Shown here one piece after another: positions 29,322-36,159 of a DNA stretch of 36,159 bases. The translations under genes and the position numbers were made by a program. How positions within the stretch are numbered: the first letter of the stretch is position 1; each line of letters starts with the position of its first letter. The notes beneath the pieces were generated by a model. The model saw only the letters and a program-made list of their open reading frames with translations. It was not told the DNA's origin and did no database searches. The stretch comes from an uncultured Oscillibacter sp. (lineage in GTDB: Bacteria; Bacillota; Clostridia; Oscillospirales; Oscillospiraceae). The stretch is taken from contig CANPTW010000027.1 of assembly GCA_947577075.1 (NCBI GenBank), positions 1-36,159 on the forward strand. The letters run 5' to 3'.

Positions 29322-31310
29322 TCAAATAGAGCGGGCCACTTCAAAGCCGTCCCAGATGGCCTGCATAATGTTGTGGAACTTCCGGGAGTCGCCGATATTA
29401 TACACCGGCTTGCCGCAGTCCTTCAGGCCGCGGTACAAGCCGTCGGAGGCCTGGAAGCCGGCGGCCATGACCACCACGTCGGCGTCCACCGATTCCGTGG
29501 CGCCGCCCTTTGCCAGCGTGACGGTTCCGGCGTCTACCCGCAGCACCTTTGCGCCGGTGTGGATTTGGACCTTGTGGAATTTCAGCAGGTCCTCCAGCAT
29601 GAATTTGTTCATGAGGGGAATGTCGCCGTGCATCCCGCCCAGGATAAAGGGCATCATCTCCGCCACGGCGACCTGCTTTCCCTGCTGGGCCAGCCACAGG
29701 GCCACCTCGCAGCCCACCAGGCCGCCGCCGATCACCAGGACCCGATCCCCAGCGGGGACCTTCATGGCGTCCTCGACGGAAATGACGGTTCCGTCTCCCT
29801 CCAGCGCCAGCTGAATGGGGGTGGCTCCGGTTGCGGTGACCACCGCGTCCGGGTTGACTTGGGCCACATAGTCCGGCGTGACCTCGGTATGGAGGCGGAC
29901 CTCCACGCCCAGCTGCTCCAGCTGCCGCTCAAACCAGCGGACCAGCTCCAGGTCGTTGCTCTTAAAGGAGGGAATACCGGCGATATTCAAAAGTCCGCCC
30001 AGGCGGCCGCTCTTCTCCGCCAGGATTACGGTATGTCCGCGCTGCTTCAGGACCATGGCGGCTTCCATACCGCCCACGCCGCCGCCGACCACCAGCACGG
30101 TCTTTTTCTCCACGGCGGGGGTCAATGCCTTTTCCCGCTCGAAAGCGCACTGGGGGTTGACCGCGCAGGAGAGGTGGGTGAACTTGGCGATGCGCCCCAT
30201 GCAGCCGTCGTGGCAGCTCAGGCAGGGACGGATATCCTCCTCCTTGCCCGTGGCCAGCTTCCAGGGGAGATAGGGGTCCGCCAGCAGCGGGCGGCCAAAG
30301 CCCACCATATCGCAGCTGTCGCCGATGGCCGCGTTGGCCATCTTGGGATCGTCCATGCGGCCGGCCAGCAGGATGGGAATATGGACTTCCTTTTTCAGGA
30401 TGCGGCCAAATTCCTGATAAATGCCCTTTTTGTCGAAGTACATGGGGGGATGGTTCCAGTACCAGGAATCGTAGGCGCCCACGTCCACATTCAGGCAGTC
30501 ATAGCCCGCGGCCTCCAGCAGCTTGGCGGCCTGGATGCCCTCCTCAATGTCGCGGCCCTTTTCCTCGAATTCCTCTCCGGGGAGGGCTCCCATGGCGTAA
30601 TCCTTGATGAAGCTCTTCAGGCTGTACCGCAGGGACACGGGGAAGTCGGGGCCGCAGGCCTGCTTGATGCCCTGGACGATTTCCGTGGCGATCCGCAGGC
30701 GGTTTTCCAGGCTCCCGCCGTACGCATCCGTCCGCTGGTTGAAAAAGCTCATGCCAAACTGGTCCAGCAGATAACCCTCGTGGACGGCATGGATTTCCAC
30801 GCCGTCAAAGCCCACCTGCTTGGCCACGGCGGCGGATTTGACAAAGTTGCCGATGAGCTCCTTGATCTCCTCAATGGTCATGGCCCGGTGCTGAATCCGA
30901 GGATCAAAGCGATTCTTGGCCTCGGAAGGGGCAATGTGCTTTGTGGTGGAGCCGGGGAACGCGGAACGGCCCAGGCCGCCGGTCAGCTGCATGAAGAACC
31001 GGGCCCCATGGGAGTGGACCACCTCCACCATATTTCGGGTGGAGTTTATAAACAACACCGGATTGAGCGTGGGACAGGGCATCCCTCTGGGGATTACCTC
31101 ATTGTAGTCGACATTGACGGTGCCGGTCATCAGCAGTCCGGTGCCGCCCCGGGCGCGCTCAATGAAGTACTCCTGGCACTCCTTGGTGAAGCCTCCGTCG
31201 CTGTCGGAAAAGCCCACCAGACCCATGGGCGCCATGAACATACGGTTTTTGATCTCCAGCTTGCCAATGTGGCAGGGTTCAAAGAGCTTTGCGTACTTGT
31301 TTTCCATCAT
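29322..31310 (-). CDS. NADH:flavin oxidoreductase/enoate reductase with [4Fe-4S] cluster (BaiH/2-enoate reductase-like)
   Basis: A 662-residue enzyme. Residues 1-370 are an old-yellow-enzyme barrel binding FMN, with HAVHEGYLLDQF (174-185) and NQRTDAYGGSLENR. Cys363, Cys366, Cys370 and Cys382 (Cx2Cx3Cx11C) bind the [4Fe-4S] cluster. Residues about 400-660 form a pyridine-nucleotide-disulfide-type domain with GGGVGGMEA (409-417) and VLVIGGGLVGCE. Length and plan match 2,4-dienoyl-CoA reductase, 2-enoate reductase and the bile-acid enzymes BaiH/BaiCD. It reduces an activated C=C bond with NADH. The ATG has GGAGG five bases upstream. First gene of the operon with a CoA-transferase. Confidence 0.92.
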   Translation of the reverse strand: MMENKYAKLFEPCHIGKLEIKNRMFMAPMGLVGFSDSDGGFTKECQEYFIERARGGTGLLMTGTVNVDYNEVIPRGMPCPTLNPVLFINSTRNMVEVVHSHGARFFMQLTGGLGRSAFPGSTTKHIAPSEAKNRFDPRIQHRAMTIEEIKELIGNFVKSAAVAKQVGFDGVEIHAVHEGYLLDQFGMSFFNQRTDAYGGSLENRLRIATEIVQGIKQACGPDFPVSLRYSLKSFIKDYAMGALPGEEFEEKGRDIEEGIQAAKLLEAAGYDCLNVDVGAYDSWYWNHPPMYFDKKGIYQEFGRILKKEVHIPILLAGRMDDPKMANAAIGDSCDMVGFGRPLLADPYLPWKLATGKEEDIRPCLSCHDGCMGRIAKFTHLSCAVNPQCAFEREKALTPAVEKKTVLVVGGGVGGMEAAMVLKQRGHTVILAEKSGRLGGLLNIAGIPSFKSNDLELVRWFERQLEQLGVEVRLHTEVTPDYVAQVNPDAVVTATGATPIQLALEGDGTVISVEDAMKVPAGDRVLVIGGGLVGCEVALWLAQQGKQVAVAEMMPFILGGMHGDIPLMNKFMLEDLLKFHKVQIHTGAKVLRVDAGTVTLAKGGATESVDADVVVMAAGFQASDGLYRGLKDCGKPVYNIGDSRKFHNIMQAIWDGFEVARSI

Positions 31311-31331
31311 GCGTTCCTCCTGCGTTTTTAC

Positions 31332-31356
31332 AGAATAAATTCACCGAATAGATTCT
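31332..31356. promoter_or_regulatory. Palindrome downstream of the reductase promoter (candidate repressor operator)
   Basis: AGAATAAATTC (31332-31342), spacer ACC, GAATAGATTCT (31346-31356): 9 of 11 positions are symmetric. It lies just downstream of the predicted transcription start, where a TetR-type repressor would block transcription. Confidence 0.5.
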
Positions 31357-31362
31357 ATAAAC

Positions 31363-31391
31363 AGTTTACCCACTTGCGGCATTGTTGTCAA
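31363..31391 (-). promoter_or_regulatory. Predicted promoter of the reductase/CoA-transferase operon
   Basis: On the minus strand, a perfect TTGACA (31391-31386) and TAAACT (31368-31363) are separated by 17 bases. The leader is about 45 bases and contains the palindrome. Confidence 0.65.
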
Positions 31392-31691
31392 TTAACAAAA
31401 TTCCCCAAAAAATGGTATCGTTATTGTGATGTTCTACATTTCCCGGTTTGCGGAAGGTCATACAGCTCCCGTTTTTGTCACAGGGTGACCGCAGAGCGGG
31501 GCAGAGAGAAGCGCGCCTGTGCATGGCTCCGGCCTGCGCCGCTTTCGTTTCCGGCAAGTCGGCCGGCCCGCCGCCCATCCGTTTCCATTATGGTCTTAAT
31601 GGGTTTTTGAGAGCGTCATTTATGTATTCCAGCACATAAGGTATGTTATGGATAGAAATCAATTATGCATAGGATCTCCATAAAAAGCAGC

Positions 31692-31716
31692 GAAACAGGG
31701 CAAACCGCCCTGTTTC
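31692..31716 (-). terminator. Terminator after the recombinase remnant and PPC genes
   Basis: A perfect 10-bp stem GAAACAGGGC/GCCCTGTTTC with a 5-base loop; on the minus strand it is followed by GCTGCTTTTTATGG. It probably ends the second TRAP/PPC operon. Confidence 0.85.
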
Positions 31717-32008
31717 ACTGTGCATAATATGTTGAGTTTAGCCAGCCAAGGGAAGTGAGCCGTTCAATCAGCTCAGTGTCCTGTTCCCAATGAGATGCCT
31801 TCCGAAGATTGAGGTAAGCAGCAGCTTTTTCCAAAGCAGCTTGTTTAGGCTCGCTGTCTGCTCTGACATAAACCTCAGCGGTGGAGATGTCAGCGTGCCC
31901 TACCCAGTTTCTGCTTTGTGGTGAGTATCTGCCCGTTCGTGCAGGAGCTGTTCCATAATTTTCAAAATCAGGATATCCATTCTCTTCGTGGTCATAACGA
32001 AGCCCCAC
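31715..32008 (-). pseudogene. Tyrosine recombinase/integrase, C-terminal remnant
   Basis: About 97 codons remain. WVGHADISTAEVYVRADSEP is the end of a tyrosine-recombinase catalytic domain: the GH box and, nine residues after that His, the nucleophile Tyr in the ST-EVYVRAD motif. The upstream catalytic Arg and HxxR boxes are absent, and the first 30 or so codons do not resemble a recombinase. The frame opens at a GTG without a ribosome site, six bases after the PPC gene. It is a decayed mobile-element gene and cannot be active. Confidence 0.8.
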
Positions 32009-32013
32009 AGATA

Positions 32014-32433
32014 TTAAAGAACCTCTCCAATTATAATCTCAGCAGTTAATTTTACCAAGGTCCCCTCCATAAGACGGCCACCCAGCACAGCGCCAACGGC
32101 GCTGCTGAAGGTAATATAAAGCTCGGCTTGGGGCGTTCCGGGCATCTCCATGCGGACAGACCCCTTGGTTGAACAAAGTTCCAGAACACCTTGCCGGTCT
32201 CCCCAGGTTTTGGGCTCATCGTCATAGCCATAGATGATTTCCGAACCCTTAATCTCCACAGGCACCTCATTAACGACCCTAACCCGCCTTAAGCTTCCGA
32301 TCCCGCTCAGTAGAACGGCATTTTTGAAATCATACTCCTGACAGGCTCCCACGATTCCTTGGAGCAGATCCTCGTCCGGTCCTAGGCGCAAAGCGATGAC
32401 CCGTCCGATCTTATTTTCCATCATTGTACTCAT
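32014..32433 (-). CDS. PPC/DUF296-domain protein (second copy, changed His site)
   Basis: A 139-residue single-domain protein of the PPC (DUF296) family, with LRLGPDEDLLQGI, the LLSGIGSLRRVRV strand and GGRLMEGTLV. Bacterial PPC proteins are small trimers of uncertain function. Compared with the gene just upstream, the His positions are replaced (Glu104, Tyr106, Leu117, Arg120), so this copy has probably lost metal binding. GGAGGG lies 7 bases before the ATG and the gene is 15 bases after its paralogue. Confidence 0.83.
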   Translation of the reverse strand: MSTMMENKIGRVIALRLGPDEDLLQGIVGACQEYDFKNAVLLSGIGSLRRVRVVNEVPVEIKGSEIIYGYDDEPKTWGDRQGVLELCSTKGSVRMEMPGTPQAELYITFSSAVGAVLGGRLMEGTLVKLTAEIIIGEVL

Positions 32434-32448
32434 CTAAATTCCCTCCAT

Positions 32449-32934
32449 TTAAAGTTGCGTTGGAGCAAACACAAAAATATTGACACTGTCATCCCACTTC
32501 CTGGCCATATCCACCCCTTCAAGAACACCAATAGAAATCGTAGCTTTATCCAAAACGATCGTCCCCTCAGGAAGATGGCCGCCGTGGGCGAATCCATCCG
32601 GGTCCGTGAAGGAGTAGTGCAAGTGAAGAGACACTTCTCCTGAATCATTGTGACAAATAATACCTTCCACTGTGTTCAGTGTTTGCGCACCCAAAAGTCC
32701 TCCAAAATGCAACGGCTCATCCGGATATCCAAATTTTAGCCGACCGTTTTCCCCGCCGAGAGGCGCAGCGGTAAACACTGCCGCACTTTGCAGCCCTCCT
32801 ACCGCTCCGAAGAAAAAACCGTCTTTGATCTGCTCAGCCTCGCAAATTTTTGCAAGGCCTTTCAGCAAGTCTTCGCCACCTTCCAATTCGGCTAAAACAA
32901 GGTTCTTTAAACGGCCACAACCTGAGAAAACCAT
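32449..32934 (-). CDS. PPC/DUF296-domain protein (first copy, His-rich site)
   Basis: A 161-residue PPC (DUF296) protein. It carries LHLHYSFTDPDGFAHGGHLPEGT with His104, His106, His117 and His120, the cluster expected to bind a metal in this family. GGAGGG precedes the ATG by 5 bases. It follows the dctM gene by 52 bases and is followed by a paralogue, so the pair seems to be co-transcribed with the TRAP transporter. A role in handling the imported acid is possible, but no reaction is known; DNA binding, as in plant AHL proteins, is not expected without an AT-hook, and none is seen. Confidence 0.83.
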   Translation of the reverse strand: MVFSGCGRLKNLVLAELEGGEDLLKGLAKICEAEQIKDGFFFGAVGGLQSAAVFTAAPLGGENGRLKFGYPDEPLHFGGLLGAQTLNTVEGIICHNDSGEVSLHLHYSFTDPDGFAHGGHLPEGTIVLDKATISIGVLEGVDMARKWDDSVNIFVFAPTQL

Positions 32935-32986
32935 ATAATCCCTCCGATCTTATTCTGAAAACTTTTTATGGAAATCCCTATCCTTA

Positions 32987-34273
32987 TTACACACCATACA
33001 AAAGCCGGGGCAGGAATGTAATGATCTGCGGAAAGAAGGAGCAGATCAGCAGCATTGCAAAAATCATGAGGATAAACGGCATACAGGCCTTTGCAACCTT
33101 CATAATATCCACCCCCGACAAAGACGATACCACATACAAATTCAAACCGACCGGCGGGGTCAGCACGCCGATAGACAGATTCACAACCATGATGATGCCG
33201 AATGCCAGCGGATCAATCTGCAGGCTCAGGGCAATCGGCAGCAGAACAGGGGACAAAATCATAATAGCAGAACCTGCATCCAAAAACATACCCGCAACGA
33301 TCAGCAGCAGATTAACAATGACCAAAAAGACAGCAGGAGAACTCGTAATTGAATATACCAAATCCGCCATCATCTTTGGAATGTTCATCACGGTAACGGC
33401 CCAGGACAACAGATTTGCAGTGGAAATGACCACGAGCACCATAGCGGCGGACTTTGCGCTGTTCACAAGCACGGATTTTAACTCCCGAAGCGGGAGCGTT
33501 CGGTATACCAGGCAGCTCAAAATCAGCGCATAGGCCACAGCCAAAACGGCGGATTCCGTAGGGGTACACATTCCGCTGAGGATACTGCCCATAATCAGGA
33601 CCGGCAGCAACAGCGTAGGAGCCGCTACCTTAAACGCTCTCCATACCTCTTGGTATGAGGGCTGCGGTTCTGCGGGATAACCCCGCCTGCGCGCGTAAAA
33701 GTAAGAATACACCATAAACATAACGCCCATCATAATCCCGGGAACATATCCGGCGCAGAATAGCTTTACTACAGAAACATTGGCTATGACGCCATAGATA
33801 ATCATAGGGATACTGGGCGGGATGATTGGGCCGATCGAACCGGCCGCCGCCGTCAGAGCACAGCTGAACTCTTTAGAATAACCCCGGTCGACCATCTCCG
33901 GAATCATGATAGCGCCGATCATGGCCGCTGCGGCGGAAGCTGAACCAAGAATTGCCGCGATAAACATGCAGGAGATTACCACTGTAAACCCCAGGCCGCC
34001 GTGGACCCAGCCCAACAGGCAATTTGCAAAGCGCACCATTTTCTTGGATAACGCGCCGCGGTTCATAATCTCACCCGCCAGCATGAAAAGCGGAATCGCC
34101 AAAAGCGTAAAGCTGTTCAGCCCGTTGAACATCCGCTGCACCAAAATCATGGGTTCAAATGCCTGCATCCCGTATGCGTACAGAATAAGACCGGAGGCAC
34201 CAATGCTCATAAAAATCGGAACGCCCAGGAAAAGCATACCAAACAAGGAAATAACAAACACAACTACTGCCAT
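32987..34273 (-). CDS. dctM: TRAP transporter large permease (DctM type), second system
   Basis: A 428-residue membrane protein with about 12 helices and DctM family stretches: LLAIPLFMLAGEIMNRG, GSASAAAAMIGAIMIPEM, AAGSIGPIIPPSIPMIIYG and LTPPVGLNLYVVSS. It is the channel subunit of the second TRAP system, three bases after dctQ. It differs widely from the dctM at 8757, so the two systems are not recent duplicates. Confidence 0.95.
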   Translation of the reverse strand: MAVVVFVISLFGMLFLGVPIFMSIGASGLILYAYGMQAFEPMILVQRMFNGLNSFTLLAIPLFMLAGEIMNRGALSKKMVRFANCLLGWVHGGLGFTVVISCMFIAAILGSASAAAAMIGAIMIPEMVDRGYSKEFSCALTAAAGSIGPIIPPSIPMIIYGVIANVSVVKLFCAGYVPGIMMGVMFMVYSYFYARRRGYPAEPQPSYQEVWRAFKVAAPTLLLPVLIMGSILSGMCTPTESAVLAVAYALILSCLVYRTLPLRELKSVLVNSAKSAAMVLVVISTANLLSWAVTVMNIPKMMADLVYSITSSPAVFLVIVNLLLIVAGMFLDAGSAIMILSPVLLPIALSLQIDPLAFGIIMVVNLSIGVLTPPVGLNLYVVSSLSGVDIMKVAKACMPFILMIFAMLLICSFFPQIITFLPRLLYGV

Positions 34274-34276
34274 CCG

Positions 34277-34879
34277 TCAGGCCTCCTCTCCGTCAAGGGC
34301 ATGACCTTGATTTTCAGCCCGCACCTGCTTTAACAGTGCATCCTCTTCAGAAAACGAGGCGGATTTACCTTTATGGACAATCCAGTGATCGGCCAATCCC
34401 AGCAGCATCAACCCACCGCTGATGGCAAAAATAGAATAGATAAAGCCCATATTTAAGTGCAGCACAGGCGAAAACTGTGCGGAAGCTACAGGTAAAAATT
34501 TTAAAATCCCGATCTCCATCACAATAATAAATGCGATCTGCAGCAGCACGGAAATGGAAAGAGCTATCGTTTTAAAAGGTCCCTTCCAGGCTTTGACAAA
34601 GTTATCGATCGCCATATGTCCATTATTTCGCATCAACAAGCATGCTCCCAGCATCGTGATCCAAATCATAGAGTAGTTTACAATCTCTTCACTCCAAGTC
34701 AGCGAGGAGTTCAAAACATATCTGCCAATCACCTGCATAAAAACCAAAACCGTCATCACACTGAACAGAAACGCGACCAGCCACTCTATCAGCTTAAAAG
34801 TGACATCTATGATATACGCCGCCGTCCTCACTGGATCAGTCCCCCTTTCCACGGCAACCAATTTGTTATGAGTGTCCAT
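34277..34879 (-). CDS. dctQ: TRAP transporter small permease (DctQ type), second system
   Basis: A four-helix protein of 200 residues with the DctQ motif YVLNSSLTWSEEIVNYSMIW and GHMAIDNF. The ATG at 34879 lacks a good ribosome site; an in-frame GTG about 16 codons further in has AGGGGG nine bases upstream and may be the true start. It is separated from dctP by 74 bases that contain a strong hairpin. Confidence 0.88.
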   Translation of the reverse strand: MDTHNKLVAVERGTDPVRTAAYIIDVTFKLIEWLVAFLFSVMTVLVFMQVIGRYVLNSSLTWSEEIVNYSMIWITMLGACLLMRNNGHMAIDNFVKAWKGPFKTIALSISVLLQIAFIIVMEIGILKFLPVASAQFSPVLHLNMGFIYSIFAISGGLMLLGLADHWIVHKGKSASFSEEDALLKQVRAENQGHALDGEEA

Positions 34880-34903
34880 TTTTTTGGAATACCAGAGAAC
34901 TTC

Positions 34904-34937
34904 TTCCTGACTGGGACCTTTCAGCCCCAGCCAGGAA
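34904..34937 (-). promoter_or_regulatory. Stem-loop between dctP and dctQ, second system
   Basis: On the minus strand, TTCCTGGCTGGGGC pairs with GTCCCAGTCAGGAA: 14 bp including two G-U pairs, with a six-base loop. No T-run follows, so it is more likely an mRNA-stability or partial-termination hairpin that favours binding-protein synthesis. Confidence 0.5.
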
Positions 34938-34953
34938 TCGGTCAGGCTTCAAG

Positions 34954-35994
34954 TCAGCTATTCGCACAGGCCTGAATTTTTTCTACCAACGTCTTGCCCC
35001 ATTCGGGATATTCCGTATAGAAGTTTTCATAAACACTGGCAACAGCCTCTTTCCATTCCGCCATATCCGGATAGGTGACCCCAACACCATTGTCCATCGC
35101 GTCCTGTTTGCACTGGTCCTGCATCTCACGGTACAAATTGCGCTGGTATACCCCGGAGTCCACACAAGCTGTCCGCACGATCTCCTGAAGCTCGGGCGTC
35201 AGTTTGTTCCAAAAAGCTTCCGAAACGAACAGCTCGTTGATTGACCACATATGATAAGTCTCCGCAATATAGTCTTGCACCTCGTAATATTTATTTGCGG
35301 AGAACGTCGGATACCCGTTTTCCTGTCCGTCAACGACCTTTTGCTGCAAGGCAGAGTACAGCTCATTAAATGCGACAGGGGTGGTATTACAGCCCAAGGC
35401 GTCGAAAATCGCGATTGAAATCGGAGCCGGGGGTACTCGCATCTTCATTCCCTTCATATCAGCCAGGCTCTCGATTTTTTTGTTGCTGGAAATCACACGC
35501 AAACCATTTTCATATGCGGTCATAGGGCGAATACCCGCCTGGATAAAGTCGCTCAAAATCTCGTTCATCAATTCTTCATTTGTGACAACCTTTTCCACTT
35601 GCTCGTAATTTTCAAAAAGGAAGGGCAGGTCAAACACATTGTATTTCGGGTTCAGACTGGCAATCGTCGGGCTGCAATGGAAGATATCCAGAGTTCCCGT
35701 CCGCCCTTGTTCAAGCAGCTCCAGCTCATTACCCAGGGCATTATTGGTATACACATCGCATTGCAGGATTCCGCCGCTCTTTTCCTCCAATTCCTCTGCC
35801 AGCCGAACCATTGCCACGGTGTTCGGATAGTCATCTGGATGCTGTGTGGCAATCCGCACCGTGATCTTTTCCGCAGGAGTGCTTGCATCAGCTCCGCCGT
35901 CCTGCACAGGAAGAGCTTCGCTGGGCTTCGCTCCACAGGCGGCCAGGCTTAAACACATCCCGATTACCAAGGCAAACGATAAAAACTTATTCAT
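34954..35994 (-). CDS. dctP: TRAP transporter substrate-binding lipoprotein (DctP type), second system
   Basis: A 346-residue binding protein with a lipoprotein signal (LAAC lipobox, acylated Cys about residue 20). It has the DctP motifs YTNNALGNELELLEQ and MKGMKMRVPPAP, with the canonical Arg that pairs with a substrate carboxylate, followed by VAFNELYSALQQKVVDGQENGY. It should bind a C4-dicarboxylate-like or other organic acid outside the membrane. First gene of the second TRAP operon. Unlike the DctP at 10741 it keeps the carboxylate-binding Arg. Confidence 0.93.
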   Translation of the reverse strand: MNKFLSFALVIGMCLSLAACGAKPSEALPVQDGGADASTPAEKITVRIATQHPDDYPNTVAMVRLAEELEEKSGGILQCDVYTNNALGNELELLEQGRTGTLDIFHCSPTIASLNPKYNVFDLPFLFENYEQVEKVVTNEELMNEILSDFIQAGIRPMTAYENGLRVISSNKKIESLADMKGMKMRVPPAPISIAIFDALGCNTTPVAFNELYSALQQKVVDGQENGYPTFSANKYYEVQDYIAETYHMWSINELFVSEAFWNKLTPELQEIVRTACVDSGVYQRNLYREMQDQCKQDAMDNGVGVTYPDMAEWKEAVASVYENFYTEYPEWGKTLVEKIQACANS

Positions 35995-36091
35995 GCTCTT
36001 TTTCCTCCATTTTTTATTATTTTACCTGGCAAAGCCAGTAAACTTCTCAAATGTCACGAAGGTCACTACTTTATCGCTGACTCCGCCCTTT

Positions 36092-36159
36092 TTAAAGCGC
36101 ACTGTCCAAAACAGCGCCGCAGCTGGCGGAGGAAACCATGGCCCGGTAGCGCTTGAGAT
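36092..36159 (-). CDS. 3' end of a gene cut by the window edge
   Basis: One frame is open from the right edge to a TAA at 36092-36094 and reads LKRYRAMVSSASCGAVLDSAL, with codon use like the neighbouring genes. It stops 97 bases before the dctP start. The protein is too short to recognise; another frame is also open across this stretch, so the reading is uncertain. Confidence 0.35.
   Translation of the reverse strand, partial: LKRYRAMVSSASCGAVLDSAL

Larger units (their letters stand above)
31311..31714. other. 404-base intergenic region upstream of the reductase operon
   Basis: It holds the reductase operon promoter and palindrome (separate entries) and the terminator at 31692-31716. Between them, about 31440-31690, no gene, RNA or repeat is supported. 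ATTATGCA near 31664 and TGCATAAT near 31721 form outer arms around the terminator. Confidence 0.5.

Noticed and set aside
27699..31310. A bile-acid 7-dehydroxylation (bai) operon
   Set aside because: Only two family-level similarities occur. No BaiA, BaiB, BaiE or BaiG is nearby, so gene symbols of the bai set are not used.
29097..31610. An 837-codon open frame on the plus strand
   Set aside because: It runs antisense to the enoate-reductase-like gene and into the gene next to it. High third-position GC in genes of this genome leaves antisense frames open; the translation resembles no protein family and has no ribosome site.
31900..31995. A 31-codon start of another gene (MTTKRMDILILKIMEQ) overlapping the integrase remnant
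   Set aside because: It has no ribosome site and stops after 31 codons; it might be a fusion scar from a second lost gene, but support is too weak for a feature.

Overview
The window reads as chromosome of a strictly anaerobic, GC-rich Firmicute, most likely a gut member of the Oscillospirales/Clostridia. The reasons are ferredoxin-linked 2-oxoacid oxidoreductase genes, strong AGGAGG ribosome sites, two PucR/CdaR-type regulators, several TRAP and secondary carriers, and an enoate-reductase/CoA-transferase pair. The taxon is inferred from gene content, not from a marker gene. No rRNA, tRNA, CRISPR array or complete transposase was seen.

Layout. (1) 1-6435: a probable methionine-to-propionyl-CoA module. 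On the minus strand are a methionine gamma-lyase, a sodium:amino-acid symporter of the AGCS family and the gamma, delta and (cut) alpha subunits of a 2-oxoacid:ferredoxin oxidoreductase. A PucR-type regulator diverges from the lyase, and the lyase mRNA has a long leader that can fold into a nested multi-stem structure. (2) 6467-18282: a divergent catabolic regulon. Leftward run a TRAP transporter (dctP, dctQ, dctM) and an MmgE/PrpD-family protein, followed after a terminator by a YheO/DauR-like regulator. Rightward run an isocitrate-lyase/PEP-mutase-family lyase, an aconitase-type hydratase in two subunits, a hydantoinase/imidase-type amidohydrolase, an N-carbamoylsarcosine-amidase/maleamate-amidase-type hydrolase and a PLP lyase. 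The two promoters are back to back and their -35 boxes lie in the arms of an inverted repeat. Together the enzymes suggest uptake and ring opening of a cyclic imide or hydantoin, removal of ammonia, and hydration and cleavage of the remaining di- or tricarboxylate. The substrate is not known.

(3) 18296-18595: two abutting small terminal-inverted-repeat elements. (4) 18595-25992: a leftward operon with an AtuA/DUF1446 pair, two tandem lactonase-like metallo-beta-lactamase proteins, a GntP-family permease, a hydroxyacid dehydrogenase and a coupled small ORF, with a second PucR/CdaR-type regulator divergent from it. (5) 26068-26593: two more small inverted-repeat elements and a second copy of a terminator module. 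(6) 26588-31391: a TetR regulator and a two-gene operon for a BaiH/enoate-reductase-like flavin iron-sulfur enzyme and an N-terminally extended CaiB/BaiF CoA-transferase; a palindrome lies just downstream of the operon promoter. (7) 31692-36159: a second TRAP transporter in an operon with two PPC/DUF296 proteins, a tyrosine-recombinase remnant and the tail of a cut gene.

The region is a string of separate substrate-specific catabolic cassettes, each with its own transporter and regulator, separated by terminators and small repeat elements.
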